From contig SVRI01000010.1 in NCBI GenBank assembly GCA_015064895.1, positions 1-49,786 on the forward strand: 49,786 bases of DNA. Reading direction: 5' to 3'. Made by a program: the position numbers and the translations under genes. Below the pieces are notes generated by a model, which was not told where the DNA came from, did not search any database, and worked only from the letters and a program-made list of their open reading frames with translations. Below are positions 8,601 through 15,829 of this stretch, piece after piece. This DNA comes from Oscillospiraceae bacterium (GTDB lineage: Bacteria > Bacillota > Clostridia > Oscillospirales > CAG-382). How positions within the stretch are numbered: position 1 is the stretch's first letter; every line of letters starts with the position of its first letter.

Positions 8601-9328
8601 TCGGCTACGGCGACCTCCAGCTTTCTGCGACAATGGTTTCCAAGGAAGAAATCTGTGAAGATACACTCAGATGGATTGTTGATAAGCCTGAAATTGCAAC
8701 AGTAGACGAAAACGGTCTTGTTACAGCTCATACAGTAGGCAAGGTTAAGGTGACTGCAATGGCAGGCAGCGGCAAGTCTGCAAGCTGTACAGTAACAATC
8801 GGCGAACCTGCAACAGGTGTTGAACTCTCATCCCTCAAGGCTACATCCGTAGCGGTTGGCAAGTATATTACCCTTAAGGGTAAGGCGGTTCGCGACGATA
8901 AGATTAAGCCCGTAAGTACAGTTGTTGAATTTGAAATTCTCGAAGGACATGAATTTGCAACAATCGATGCAAAGGGCAAGCTTATAGGCGTTGCCGAAGG
9001 CGATGTTCTTGTAAGAATCAGTGCCGAAGCAGGTACAGAAGACGCATACGAAGATGTAGTAATCAGAGTTTGCGTTCCTGCAACAAAGGTTACTCTTAAT
9101 ATGACAAAGGCAACGGTTTCACTTTCTGACAGTGAACTTCAGCTTGAAGCGGTTATGCTTCCCGAAGAAGAGTGCAACGATACACTCGAGTGGATAAGCT
9201 CAGACGAGCAAATCGCAATAGTTGATGAGAACGGCTTTGTGACAGCTCTCGCAGTTGGTAAAGCGAAGATAACTGCCAAGGCAGGAAGCGGCAAGAGTGC
9301 ATATTGCACAGTTACCGTTACCGAATAA
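5663..9328 (+). CDS. Secreted multimodular protein: cohesin-like modules, dockerin and BIG2 Ig-like repeats
   Basis: A 1221-residue exported protein. A signal peptide covers residues 1-25 (KKR, a hydrophobic run, then VFA before ED). In order come a cohesin-like module (about 35-165), an InlB/List_Bact-type repeat (about 182-253, with SYDGNGGTG and GWATS), a second cohesin-like module (about 257-406), a type-I-like dockerin (about 409-466), a third cohesin-like module (about 479-606), then seven BIG2-type Ig-like modules (about 615-1221). Both dockerin calcium loops keep Asp/Asn at positions 1, 3, 5, 9 and 12 (DINHDEKVNADD and DFNGDGDENKGD). The last six BIG2 modules form three A-B pairs with periods of 531 and 528 bases. 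There is no sortase motif or SLH module. Start chosen by GAGGAG upstream of a classical signal peptide; an upstream in-frame ATG gives no signal peptide. It probably acts as a cell-surface or secreted scaffold. Confidence 0.85.
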   Translation: MKKRLFSLLLAVLMMFSVLSVGVFAEDSDADLSEQYMVQFTVEKVTVDNDDETVSVDIILDKNAGFAGMIYQLNFNKDVLSLEENPTVGENMGFEFTGGEFGEGKHIGMLVSETNVYELGTLLTYTFKIKPDAKAGAYGISLITAGTADLPDGGSIELEVMDEDFYVLDNTSTLGSVTIPGYTVSYDGNGGTGAPASVTKSKNIDIQVSSAVPVRDGYQFLGWATSSDADTAEYKAGDKYSENADVTLYAVWKKLQLTAGSVDITASTAEAKVGEEVEIAISLSNHLGINGVQMDVVFDDTRLKYVSAELVEHDDETITLDKFNFVPPNVDAVTNKMTIGLVEPTTVANLIGEGEVVRIKFKVLDTAQDGFAEVSIVPTRAYCLGEGLAWADMTTNVTNGGVTVKNEILGDINHDEKVNADDAVLLLNHLTHDEAIEYKGSLDFNGDGDENKGDVVTLLRTILFPDDFSLEEASLEAEAAATYTFESKLGYTGEEIEVAVSLETLETFKAAGIANISYDKDAFTLNSCTLARDFDALTSFGNFSDETIVALDESDIASYNGAFAVLKFTIDENAEPGTYTITATPGLAGEDLISSSVSSGTIEVKHISEKPIIPVEEVDITASTGYVPVGGTLHLEAVVTPEEATNKKLTWTSSNEEVATVDEDGVVSAHKAGTAKITATSDNGKQDTCTVNVIIPADAIDLSGIKATSVAPTKYITLKAKAVCEDGSKPYKADVYYSIIDGEELATIDAKGKLIAGEEEGDVTVRVTAAYGTETAYTDIVIKICLNLASKVTLNKTKAGIALGYGDLKLDAVMISKTGECTDTLTWSVDKPEIATVDENGVVTAHSVGKAKVTAMAGSGKKATCTVTVGEVPTTKVDISGIKATSVAPAKNITLKAKAARDDKVKPVSTAVDYEIIEGAHLATIDAKGKLIAGEEEGEVVVRIKAEAGTEDAYEIVTVRICSGLASKVTLNKTKAAMALGYGDLQLSATMVSKEEICEDTLRWIVDKPEIATVDENGLVTAHTVGKVKVTAMAGSGKSASCTVTIGEPATGVELSSLKATSVAVGKYITLKGKAVRDDKIKPVSTVVEFEILEGHEFATIDAKGKLIGVAEGDVLVRISAEAGTEDAYEDVVIRVCVPATKVTLNMTKATVSLSDSELQLEAVMLPEEECNDTLEWISSDEQIAIVDENGFVTALAVGKAKITAKAGSGKSAYCTVTVTE
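7781..9328 (+). repeat. Three tandem 0.53-kb repeats inside the BIG2 region
   Basis: The word GCTACATCCG recurs at 7781, 8312 and 8840, giving 531- and 528-base periods; each unit encodes one A-type and one B-type Ig-like module. The repeats are similar at DNA level (for example the TTGCAACAATCGATGCAAAG region), so unit number may vary by recombination or be misassembled. Confidence 0.85.
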
Positions 9329-9339
9329 ACAATAAAATT

Positions 9340-9369
9340 AAAGCACAGGGCAGACGCCCTGTGCTTTTT
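9340..9369 (+). terminator. Bidirectional terminator
   Basis: AAAGCACAGGGC pairs perfectly with GCCCTGTGCTTT (loop AGAC) and is followed by TT on the plus strand, with TAATTTTAT on the other. It lies between convergent ends of the cohesin gene and the M23 gene. Confidence 0.9.
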
Positions 9370-9373
9370 GCTG

Positions 9374-10171
9374 TCAGAAGGATATTAAATCTTCGGGATT
9401 TACTGCGACTCCCTCGGGATTGTATATTTCAAGATGCAAATGTGATGTTTCAAGTGATTCACAAAGGGCGGTTTCTCCGATTCCGCCTATGTTATCACCT
9501 GTTTTGAGTATGGCACCGACCTCGACTCCCGAACTCAGTGTCGGCAAAAGATTTGAATACCTTACGGTATACCCGTCGCGGTTTTTGATTTCAACCGTCA
9601 TGCCGTATAAATCGTCATTGTAAATGTCGGAAACAACGCCGCCGCTGACACACACTATAGGTGTTGCCGGTTCCTCGACAATATCAACACCTGTATGGGT
9701 TCTGTAATCAGACATGGTGATGGAATATACGGGCATGTCTGTCGAATGACCTTTGGACACATATCCGTTGCAGGGTTTTATGAATCTGTCAAGTCCGAGA
9801 TTTGCATCTTCCGGAATGGATATTTCGCCGATGACAATATTTTCTGACGGCATAATAACAGGCTCGGGAATTGTTTCTGTAATGTCGGAATTTATCCCGT
9901 CCATAACACCCGAAACAGTGCCGTCATCTGACTTAGGAACGGTAATGTCGGGAATAGTGAGCTTGGGAAGAGACGGAACTGATGGAATCTCATCTCTTAG
10001 ACTTTCGGATGTGTTGTCAATCTGCGGAACTTGCGTCTTGTCGGATATAAGACCTACCGTGGTGTTGACTGCAACCGCAACTACCACCGCCGCAAGTGCT
10101 ACATATATTGTACCGCTTAACAGCTGTCTTTTGAGGCTTTTCTTTTCGTGTGTTCCTCTTGTTTTTTTCAT
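9374..10171 (-). CDS. M23-family metallopeptidase, SpoIIQ-like
   Basis: A 265-residue protein with a basic cytoplasmic N-terminus, one membrane helix at about residues 20-42, a Pro/Ser/Thr-rich linker and a C-terminal M23 (LytM) domain. The zinc motifs are present: HTGVD in the YRTHTGVDI stretch, and the HLHLE stretch near the C-terminus. The sequence around KGHSTDMPVYS and RTHTGVDI resembles SpoIIQ, the forespore protein that bridges to SpoIIIAH in the mother cell during engulfment. Because the metal ligands are intact, it may be an active endopeptidase. A GGAGAAATG context precedes the start. It follows the rubrerythrin-like gene after 66 bases. SpoIIQ is the best guess; a general cell-wall hydrolase is the alternative. 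Confidence 0.75.
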   Translation of the reverse strand: MKKTRGTHEKKSLKRQLLSGTIYVALAAVVVAVAVNTTVGLISDKTQVPQIDNTSESLRDEIPSVPSLPKLTIPDITVPKSDDGTVSGVMDGINSDITETIPEPVIMPSENIVIGEISIPEDANLGLDRFIKPCNGYVSKGHSTDMPVYSITMSDYRTHTGVDIVEEPATPIVCVSGGVVSDIYNDDLYGMTVEIKNRDGYTVRYSNLLPTLSSGVEVGAILKTGDNIGGIGETALCESLETSHLHLEIYNPEGVAVNPEDLISF

Positions 10172-10237
10172 CGGGCATTTCTCCTTTATCCTTGTTTTTA
10201 CTTATTTTGCCCGACAATGGTATGTTTATTCCGAAAT

Positions 10238-10789
10238 TTATATCTTTTTGAAATACTCGGCAGGGTATGAGCACAAGGGACATCTTTCAGGCGGCGTATT
10301 GCCCCTCACAATATATCCGCAGGCACTGCAAAGCCAAGGTGTATCGGGTGACTCGGCATAGGCGGATGCGGGACTTGTCAGCTTTTCCTGTTCATCTTCA
10401 AGTGTTTTTGTGTGGTTGGATTTGGCGAATGAGGCAAGACGAAGCTTTTCTCCTATTTCTTCAAAACCTTCTTCATCGGCAATTTCGGCAAATACCGGAT
10501 AGTATTCGCTGCTGAGAATGCTTTTTGCGGCGGCAAGTTCGCCGAGATTTTCAAGAGTATCGTCAATTTCATCAAGATAAGAAAGCCAAAGCTCGGCAAG
10601 TCTCTTGTCGTTGTCTGCCTGCTCATCAAGGACTCTTTTTGCGCTCATGTTTCCGTCATTTTGTGCTGCCGATGAAAAAATACTTCCCTTTGCAAAATTG
10701 ACTGCTTCTTTTTCAAATGCCTGTCGCAGGTTTTCTGCTGTTTTTGTACCGTCAAGTGCTGACGGTACACGGCGTGTTGTGTTATTCAT
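10238..10789 (-). CDS. Rubrerythrin-like protein with a probably degraded diiron site
   Basis: A 183-residue protein with a four-helix ferritin-like part (about 10-140) and a C-terminal rubredoxin-like knuckle. The rubredoxin part is intact: CSAC near residue 154 and CPLC near 171, an Fe(SCys)4 site. The helical part keeps ferritin-like spacing but departs from the usual ligands: the expected ExxH of the last helix reads KSNH, and the histidine usual in the second helix is replaced in EQADNDKR. Rubrerythrins reduce peroxide in anaerobes; this one may have lost that activity or bind metal differently. It lies upstream of, and probably in an operon with, the SpoIIQ-like gene. Confidence 0.75.
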   Translation of the reverse strand: MNNTTRRVPSALDGTKTAENLRQAFEKEAVNFAKGSIFSSAAQNDGNMSAKRVLDEQADNDKRLAELWLSYLDEIDDTLENLGELAAAKSILSSEYYPVFAEIADEEGFEEIGEKLRLASFAKSNHTKTLEDEQEKLTSPASAYAESPDTPWLCSACGYIVRGNTPPERCPLCSYPAEYFKKI

Positions 10790-10902
10790 GTAAATTACCC
10801 TTTCTTAGTTAAGTGGAGCTCATCTCATTTCAATGTATGTAAAAACATATCTTTTCCGTGAAAAAATGCAGCAAAAAATATCAGGTAAACTGTTTATTTT
10901 CC

Positions 10903-10931
10903 TTGCAAAACTGTTTGTTTTATGCTATAAT
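10903..10931 (+). promoter_or_regulatory. Promoter of the GNAT gene
   Basis: TTGCAA at 10903-10908, 17-base spacer, TATAAT at 10926-10931. A short hairpin (AAAAGGGTAA with TTACCCCTTTT, about 10950-10972) follows in the untranslated leader just before the ribosome binding site GAAGGTG and may influence translation. Confidence 0.8.
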
Positions 10932-10984
10932 AACTTGATAAAATATATAAAAGGGTAACTTTACCCCTTTTTGAAGGTGAAAAT

Positions 10985-11518
10985 ATGGAAATAATAAGCC
11001 TTGACAGAAAAGAATACGATTATTTTCCCTTGCACTATCACTATACGACGAATGAGTATTATGCAGTAAAAAAGCATTGCGGCAAGGAAGGCTTCGGCGT
11101 CAGCTTTGAACGACAGCGGTTTGACAAAGAAGTCGTCTACGATAACACCGATACGCTGTTTCAGGAGTATTGGAACAATCCGAGAGCTTATGGCGTAAAG
11201 GACGATGACGGAAAAATTGTTGCATACCTTGAATTTGACACCGAGGAATGGAACAACCGAATTATGATGACCCAGCTTCTTGTGGACGAGTCTCAAAGAG
11301 GCAAGGGGATAGGAAAAATGCTTTTTGATTTTGTCAAAGACTTTGCAAAGCAGGAAGACTATAGAATAATCACCCTTGAAACGCAGAATACTAACGTGCC
11401 TGCTATTGACTTTTATCTCAGGATGGGATTTACCTTCTGCGGCACAAACCTTTTCTTCTATTCAAATGACGATATAGGGGAAAATGAAGTAATGATAGAA
11501 ATGGCATTTCTCTTGTAA
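10985..11518 (+). CDS. GNAT-family N-acetyltransferase
   Basis: A 177-residue acetyl-CoA-dependent acetyltransferase. Motif A is clear: QLLVDESQRGKGIGKML (about residues 98-115) contains the RGKGIG pyrophosphate-binding loop. It is followed by the usual beta-alpha pair TLETQNTNVPAIDFYLRMGF, typical of GNAT enzymes with small-molecule or protein N-terminal substrates. The substrate cannot be inferred. The N-terminal 60 residues match no GNAT landmark that I recognise. It has its own sigma-A promoter and is followed by a repeat-type leader in front of gltX. Confidence 0.85.
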   Translation: MEIISLDRKEYDYFPLHYHYTTNEYYAVKKHCGKEGFGVSFERQRFDKEVVYDNTDTLFQEYWNNPRAYGVKDDDGKIVAYLEFDTEEWNNRIMMTQLLVDESQRGKGIGKMLFDFVKDFAKQEDYRIITLETQNTNVPAIDFYLRMGFTFCGTNLFFYSNDDIGENEVMIEMAFLL

Positions 11519-11525
11519 ATGCGGA

Positions 11526-11645
11526 GTGCGGAATGTAAAACCACCCCAATCGAGTAATAAATATAACACTTTTGTCTTTTATGGAAAGGTGACCTGTGCG
11601 AGTTCTTTTGGTTACTTTTCTGCGAAAGAAAAGTAACGAAAGGAA
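11526..11645 (+). repeat. Leader module C1 upstream of gltX
   Basis: It shares with the modules at 29.2 and 38.4 kb the words CAATCGAG(T/C)AAT and GAGTTCTTTTG, then a hairpin: GTTACTTTTCT (11611-11621) with AGAAAAGTAAC (11627-11637). Flanking TTCTTTT can pair with AAAGGAA, the gltX Shine-Dalgarno, extending the stem over it. Pairing is seen in the sequence; regulation is inferred. The opening covarying stem seen in C2 and C3 is not recognisable here. Confidence 0.7.
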
Positions 11646-11655
11646 ATATATAAAC

Positions 11656-13317
11656 ATGGACAAGCTTATTAAATTATCACAGGTTATTTTCCCCGAACTT
11701 ACAGATGAAGATACAGTAGAATCCCTTGAAGAACTCTTCCCCGAAAGAGGTTTAAAAGAGGGTGCAAAGGTTACAAGAATGGCACCCAGCCCCACAGGCT
11801 CAATGCATATCGGCAACCTTTACGGTGCACTTTCCGATGAAAGAATTGCACATACTGCAACCGATGACGGTGTGTTCATTTTAAGAATCGAAGATACAGA
11901 CGATAAGAGAGAAGTTCCCGGTGCTGTCGATTTGATTATCAAGTATCTCGGTGCATTCGGTATCGAATTTGACGAAGGTGCAACATCCGAAGGTGACTCG
12001 GGTGCATACGGTCCCTACAGACAGAGAAGCAGAGCAAAGATTTATCATATTGTTGCAAGAAAGCTTATCCTAGACGGCAGAGCATACCCTTGCTTCTGCA
12101 CAGAAGAAGAACTTGCACAGATTCGTGCTTCTCAGGAAGAAAACAAGGAAAACTTTGGTTACTACGGTAAGTGGGCAAAGTACAGAGATTTCGATATAGA
12201 CGAAGCTATAGCAAAGATAGAAAAGGGCGAAAGCTATGTTCTTCGTTTCAAGAGCCTTGGCGACCCCTCAAAGAAGGTTGATTTCAAGGATCAGATAAAA
12301 GGTAAACTTTCATTCCCCGAAAACGATCAGGACTTTGTACTTTTAAAGTCCGACGGTATTCCCACATATCACTTTGCACACGTTGTTGACGACCACTTCA
12401 TGAGAACAACAGACGTTGTAAGAGGCGAAGAATGGCTCTCAACACTTCCCTGGCATGTTGAACTCTGGCGTGCTTGCGGCTTTAAGATGCCCAGATTCTG
12501 CCACACAGCTCAGGTTATGAAGCTTGACGAAGAAACAGGCACAAAGAGAAAGATGAGTAAGCGTAAAGACCCCGAATGTACCCTCGGCTTCTACTTTGAA
12601 AAGGGATATCCCGCTAAGAGTACAATCGAGTATCTTATGACACTTCTCAACTCCAACTACGAACAGTGGAGAAGTGCAAACAAGGAAGCATCTTATAAGG
12701 AATTCCCCTTCAAGGCTTCCAATATGGGTAATTCCGGTGCAATGTTTGACCTTGCAAAGTTCAATGACGTATCAAAGAACATCATCTCGCAGATGACTGC
12801 CGATGAAGTATACGAAGGCGTTTCGACATGGGCAAAGGAAAATGATGAAGACTTTTATAAGATTCTTTCGGCGGATCCCGAATACGCAAAGGCTTACTTT
12901 GCAATCGGCAGAGGCGGCAAGAAGCCGAGAAAAGACTTTGCTTGCTGGAGTGAAGTCAAGGACTTCGTATCCTACTACTATGATGACCTTTTCAAGATAG
13001 AAGAAGCATTCCCCGAAAATGTTTCGGCAGAAGATAAGAAAGCAATCCTTAAGGACTATGCTGAAATCTATTCTGCAGAAGACGATAACAATGCGTGGTT
13101 TGAAAAGATAAAGACTATCTGTGATAAGTACGGCTATACTAGCGACATGAAGGCATATAAGGAAAACCCCGATGCCTTCAAGGGCAGTATTACAGATGTA
13201 AGTAATGTTATAAGAGTTGCCGTTACAGGCAGAAATAACTCTCCCGACCTTTGTACTGTTATGAAGGTGTTAGGTAGCGAAAGAGTAAACAAGAGAATTT
13301 TAGCTGCGGCGGAATAA
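11656..13317 (+). CDS. gltX: Glutamate--tRNA ligase
   Basis: Class I aminoacyl-tRNA synthetase that charges tRNA-Glu in the cytoplasm. At 553 residues it is longer than the common 480-500. The HIGH motif is HIGN at residues 51-54 within PSPTGSMHIGN; the KMSKS motif is KMSKR at 299-303. The Rossmann core and the C-terminal anticodon-binding helices are evident. The start at 11656 follows AAAGGAAA; an in-frame ATG at 11596 would translate the repeat hairpin and is rejected. It forms a two-gene unit with glnS, 17 bases downstream. Since glnS is present, GltX here is presumably discriminating, but that is inference. Translation may be modulated by the hairpin covering its ribosome binding site. 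Confidence 0.95.
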   Translation: MDKLIKLSQVIFPELTDEDTVESLEELFPERGLKEGAKVTRMAPSPTGSMHIGNLYGALSDERIAHTATDDGVFILRIEDTDDKREVPGAVDLIIKYLGAFGIEFDEGATSEGDSGAYGPYRQRSRAKIYHIVARKLILDGRAYPCFCTEEELAQIRASQEENKENFGYYGKWAKYRDFDIDEAIAKIEKGESYVLRFKSLGDPSKKVDFKDQIKGKLSFPENDQDFVLLKSDGIPTYHFAHVVDDHFMRTTDVVRGEEWLSTLPWHVELWRACGFKMPRFCHTAQVMKLDEETGTKRKMSKRKDPECTLGFYFEKGYPAKSTIEYLMTLLNSNYEQWRSANKEASYKEFPFKASNMGNSGAMFDLAKFNDVSKNIISQMTADEVYEGVSTWAKENDEDFYKILSADPEYAKAYFAIGRGGKKPRKDFACWSEVKDFVSYYYDDLFKIEEAFPENVSAEDKKAILKDYAEIYSAEDDNNAWFEKIKTICDKYGYTSDMKAYKENPDAFKGSITDVSNVIRVAVTGRNNSPDLCTVMKVLGSERVNKRILAAAE

Positions 13318-13334
13318 TTTAAGGAGAAAGAAAA

Positions 13335-14990
13335 ATGTCAGAAGAAAATATCAGCTCTAATTTTATACACAAGATAATTGACGAAGACATCGCAAACGGA
13401 CTTTCTGCGAGAATCCACACACGTTTCCCGCCCGAACCCAACGGCTATCTTCATATCGGCCACACAAAGGCTATCTGGATAAATACATCAACAGCAAGAA
13501 AATACGGCGGTCTTTTCAACCTCCGTTTTGACGATACAAACCCTGCAAAAGAGGGCGACGAATACGTAAATGCCATACAGGAAGACCTCGCATGGCTGGG
13601 AATTACACCCTACAAAATTTGCTTCGGTTCCGATTACTTTGACGAGTGCTATGAGTTTGCAAAGGTACTTATCAAAAAGGGTCTTGCTTTTGTCTGCGAC
13701 CTTACGGGCGATGAAATAAACGAGTACAGAGGAACTCTTACAACACCCGGCAAGGAAAGCCCCTATCGCAACAGAAGTGTCGAAGAAAACATGGACTTGT
13801 TCGAAAGAATGAAGAACGGCGAATTTCCCGACGGTTCGAAAACTTTACGTGCAAAGATTGACATGAAGAGCCCCAACATGAATATGCGCGACCCTGTAAT
13901 CTACAGAATTCTCAGAGCACATCATCACAGAACAGGCGACAAGTGGTGCATTTATCCTCTTTATGACTTTGCACATCCCATTCAGGATGCAATGGAAGAA
14001 ATTACACATTCTCTTTGTGACGTTGATTTCGAAAATCACAGACCTCTCTATGAGTGGGTAATCAATAACATTGATATCAAGCACACTCCCAAGCAGAGAG
14101 AATTTGCAAAGCTCAACATCACATACACAAAGATTGGTAAGCGTTATTCCAAGGCTCTTATCGAGCAGGGAATCGCAGACGGCTGGGATGACCCCAGACT
14201 TCCTACCCTGCGTGCTCTCAGAAGAAGAGGCTACACACCCTCAGCACTCTTTAACTTTGTACAGCTTGCAGGTGTTGCCAAGGCAACAAGCCTCTGCGAC
14301 TACGGACTTCTCGAACATTGCATGAGAGAAGAACTCAATACCACAGCAGACAGACGTATGGCTGTGCTTGACCCTATCGAAGTTGAAATCACTAACATGG
14401 ACGAGGACGAAGTAGTATACTTTGATGTTGTTAATAACCCTACGGTCGAAAATCCTACATCCAGAAAAGTTCCTTTCACAAAGCATCTTTACATCGAAAG
14501 AGAAGACTTTTCCGACAATCCTCCGCCAAAGTACCAGAGAATGAAGCTTGACCACGAAGTACGTTTTATGAGTGCATTTGTTGTTAAGTGTAATGAAGCT
14601 GTTTATGATGAAAACGGCAACGTAACAAAGCTTCTCTGCACAATAGACAGAGAAACAGCAGGCTGCAATCCTCCCGACGGAAGAAAGATTAAGGGTACAA
14701 TTCACTGGGTAAGCAAGAAGTTTGCAGTTGATGCAGAGGTAAGGCTCTATGATAACCTCTTTACCTGCGAAGATACAGGCGTTATCAACATGGATAACTT
14801 TAAGGACTACATTAACCCCGATTCATTGAAGATAATGAAGAACGCAAAGCTTGAGCCTGCAATGGCTGAAGCGAACTGCGAAGATAAGTTCCAGTTCGTA
14901 AGAACAGGCTATTTCTGCGTTGATATTCACGACAAGAATGTTATCAATAGAATTGTGACACTTAAGGATAGCTTTAAGCCGAAAGCTTAA
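13335..14990 (+). CDS. glnS: Glutamine--tRNA ligase
   Basis: Class I synthetase charging tRNA-Gln, 551 residues, the usual bacterial length. HIGH is intact at residues 40-43 in PPEPNGYLHIGHTK, and the GlnRS-specific RFDDTNP stretch and the GWDDPRLPTLRALRRRG region are present. The second signature is unusual: where most bacterial GlnRS have MSKRKL, this protein reads KIGKRYSKAL, keeping the basic residues and SK but shifted. The C-terminal double beta-barrel anticodon-binding region (about 335-551) is complete. AAGGAG lies 10 bases before the ATG. It is downstream of gltX and probably co-transcribed. Its 3' end faces mnmM across element R2, whose first hairpin likely terminates it. Confidence 0.95.
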   Translation: MSEENISSNFIHKIIDEDIANGLSARIHTRFPPEPNGYLHIGHTKAIWINTSTARKYGGLFNLRFDDTNPAKEGDEYVNAIQEDLAWLGITPYKICFGSDYFDECYEFAKVLIKKGLAFVCDLTGDEINEYRGTLTTPGKESPYRNRSVEENMDLFERMKNGEFPDGSKTLRAKIDMKSPNMNMRDPVIYRILRAHHHRTGDKWCIYPLYDFAHPIQDAMEEITHSLCDVDFENHRPLYEWVINNIDIKHTPKQREFAKLNITYTKIGKRYSKALIEQGIADGWDDPRLPTLRALRRRGYTPSALFNFVQLAGVAKATSLCDYGLLEHCMREELNTTADRRMAVLDPIEVEITNMDEDEVVYFDVVNNPTVENPTSRKVPFTKHLYIEREDFSDNPPPKYQRMKLDHEVRFMSAFVVKCNEAVYDENGNVTKLLCTIDRETAGCNPPDGRKIKGTIHWVSKKFAVDAEVRLYDNLFTCEDTGVINMDNFKDYINPDSLKIMKNAKLEPAMAEANCEDKFQFVRTGYFCVDIHDKNVINRIVTLKDSFKPKA

Positions 14991-15045
14991 ATAGAATCAA
15001 AAAAGTAGCCGTAAGGGGTATTTCCTTAGGGATGAATAAAAATAG

Positions 15046-15067
15046 AAGGCGTACTGCGGTACGCCTT
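15046..15067 (+). terminator. Terminator hairpin, glnS side of R2
   Basis: AAGGCGTAC / GTACGCCTT stem followed by TCTTTG, 55 bases after the glnS stop; identical stem to R1 and R3. Confidence 0.85.
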
Positions 15068-15760
15068 TCTTTGTGCTTATAGGAGTGTTTCGTCACTGCG
15101 GTGGTCGGGGAAGCCCGACGGCAAATACACGGGGAATACTCGCAATAAGCAGACTGTAGGTGTCGCATAAACAACATCTTTTATTCGTTCTTTTGTCCCG
15201 AAACAAAAGAACCAAAAATTCTCCGCTCAAAAGGAGAGAGGGCTCGGTTGAGGTTACAGCAAAGACGAAACGGGTTCGCTTTGACCACTAATGGGGTCAA
15301 AGCTCAAGTTATCAAAAAAACGAGTCTTCGTAATCTCAACCTACGCTGACTTCTCTCCTTTGGCACGGCGCCTTACCTCTCACAACGCGGGTAAGTATTT
15401 GTATGATTTTCAATCTTTGTTTTCGCAAAAAAATCTGAGGTATAGCCTCGGACACACCGTTTGACAACATTTAATCCACCAACCGAATATGCTTCAAATT
15501 AGCACAAATATAAATGAGGGGAGTTAAGCCACCACGGCGAAAGAGGGGAGGTCAGCGGAATGAGGGCGGCAGTATCATTGAAATTGGTAGAATCCAAATT
15601 TTGACGGCTTCGTAGAAGTATTTGGTTTCATTTGTCCGAGTCAAAATTTGCCTTTTAGCACTTTGTTTCTCCCGAATGAGCCATACCCTCTTTTTGAGTG
15701 GAGATTTTTTGGTACTTTTGCATCGGGGCAAAAGTACAGAATAAACACAAGAATAAACAC

Positions 15761-15793
15761 AAAAAGCCAGCAAGCAAAATTCTTACTGACTTT
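15761..15793 (-). terminator. Terminator-like hairpin, mnmM side of R2
   Basis: On the minus strand AAAGTCAGTAAG pairs with CTTGCTGGCTTT and runs into TT; 37 bases beyond the mnmM stop. G-U pairs form only on this strand, which points to the minus strand as the functional transcript. Confidence 0.75.
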
Positions 15794-15829
15794 AATTTGT
15801 TCCCTACATGCGGTTGTTTTTTGTTTGCG

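Larger units (their letters stand above)
15000..15815 (+). repeat. Mosaic non-coding repeat element, copy R2
   Basis: About 0.82 kb between convergent glnS and mnmM, in the opposite orientation to R1. The first 40 bases match the inverted R1 end (AAGGGGTATTTCCTTAGGG). Module A is at 15187-15385 and module B, inverted, at 15516-15737. A block at 15082-15186 is essentially identical to R1, while the core at 15386-15515 differs from the R1/R3 core. Module A's payload folds on itself: GGTTGAGGTTAC near 15246 with GTAATCTCAACC near 15341, enclosing TTTGACC/GGTCAAA. Both ends carry terminator-like hairpins. No coding potential was recognised. Confidence 0.85.

Noticed and set aside
5663..9328. Claim that the organism has a cellulosome
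   Set aside because: Cohesin-like and dockerin modules occur in many non-cellulolytic gut Clostridia, and no glycoside hydrolase with dockerin is in the window.
11596..11655. In-frame extension of gltX upstream to an ATG at 11596
   Set aside because: It translates the leader hairpin repeat and has no ribosome binding site; AAAGGAAA before 11656 is convincing.
15000..15815. Insertion sequence encoding a transposase
   Set aside because: No open frame longer than about 110 residues with recognisable transposase motifs; frames on both strands differ between copies.
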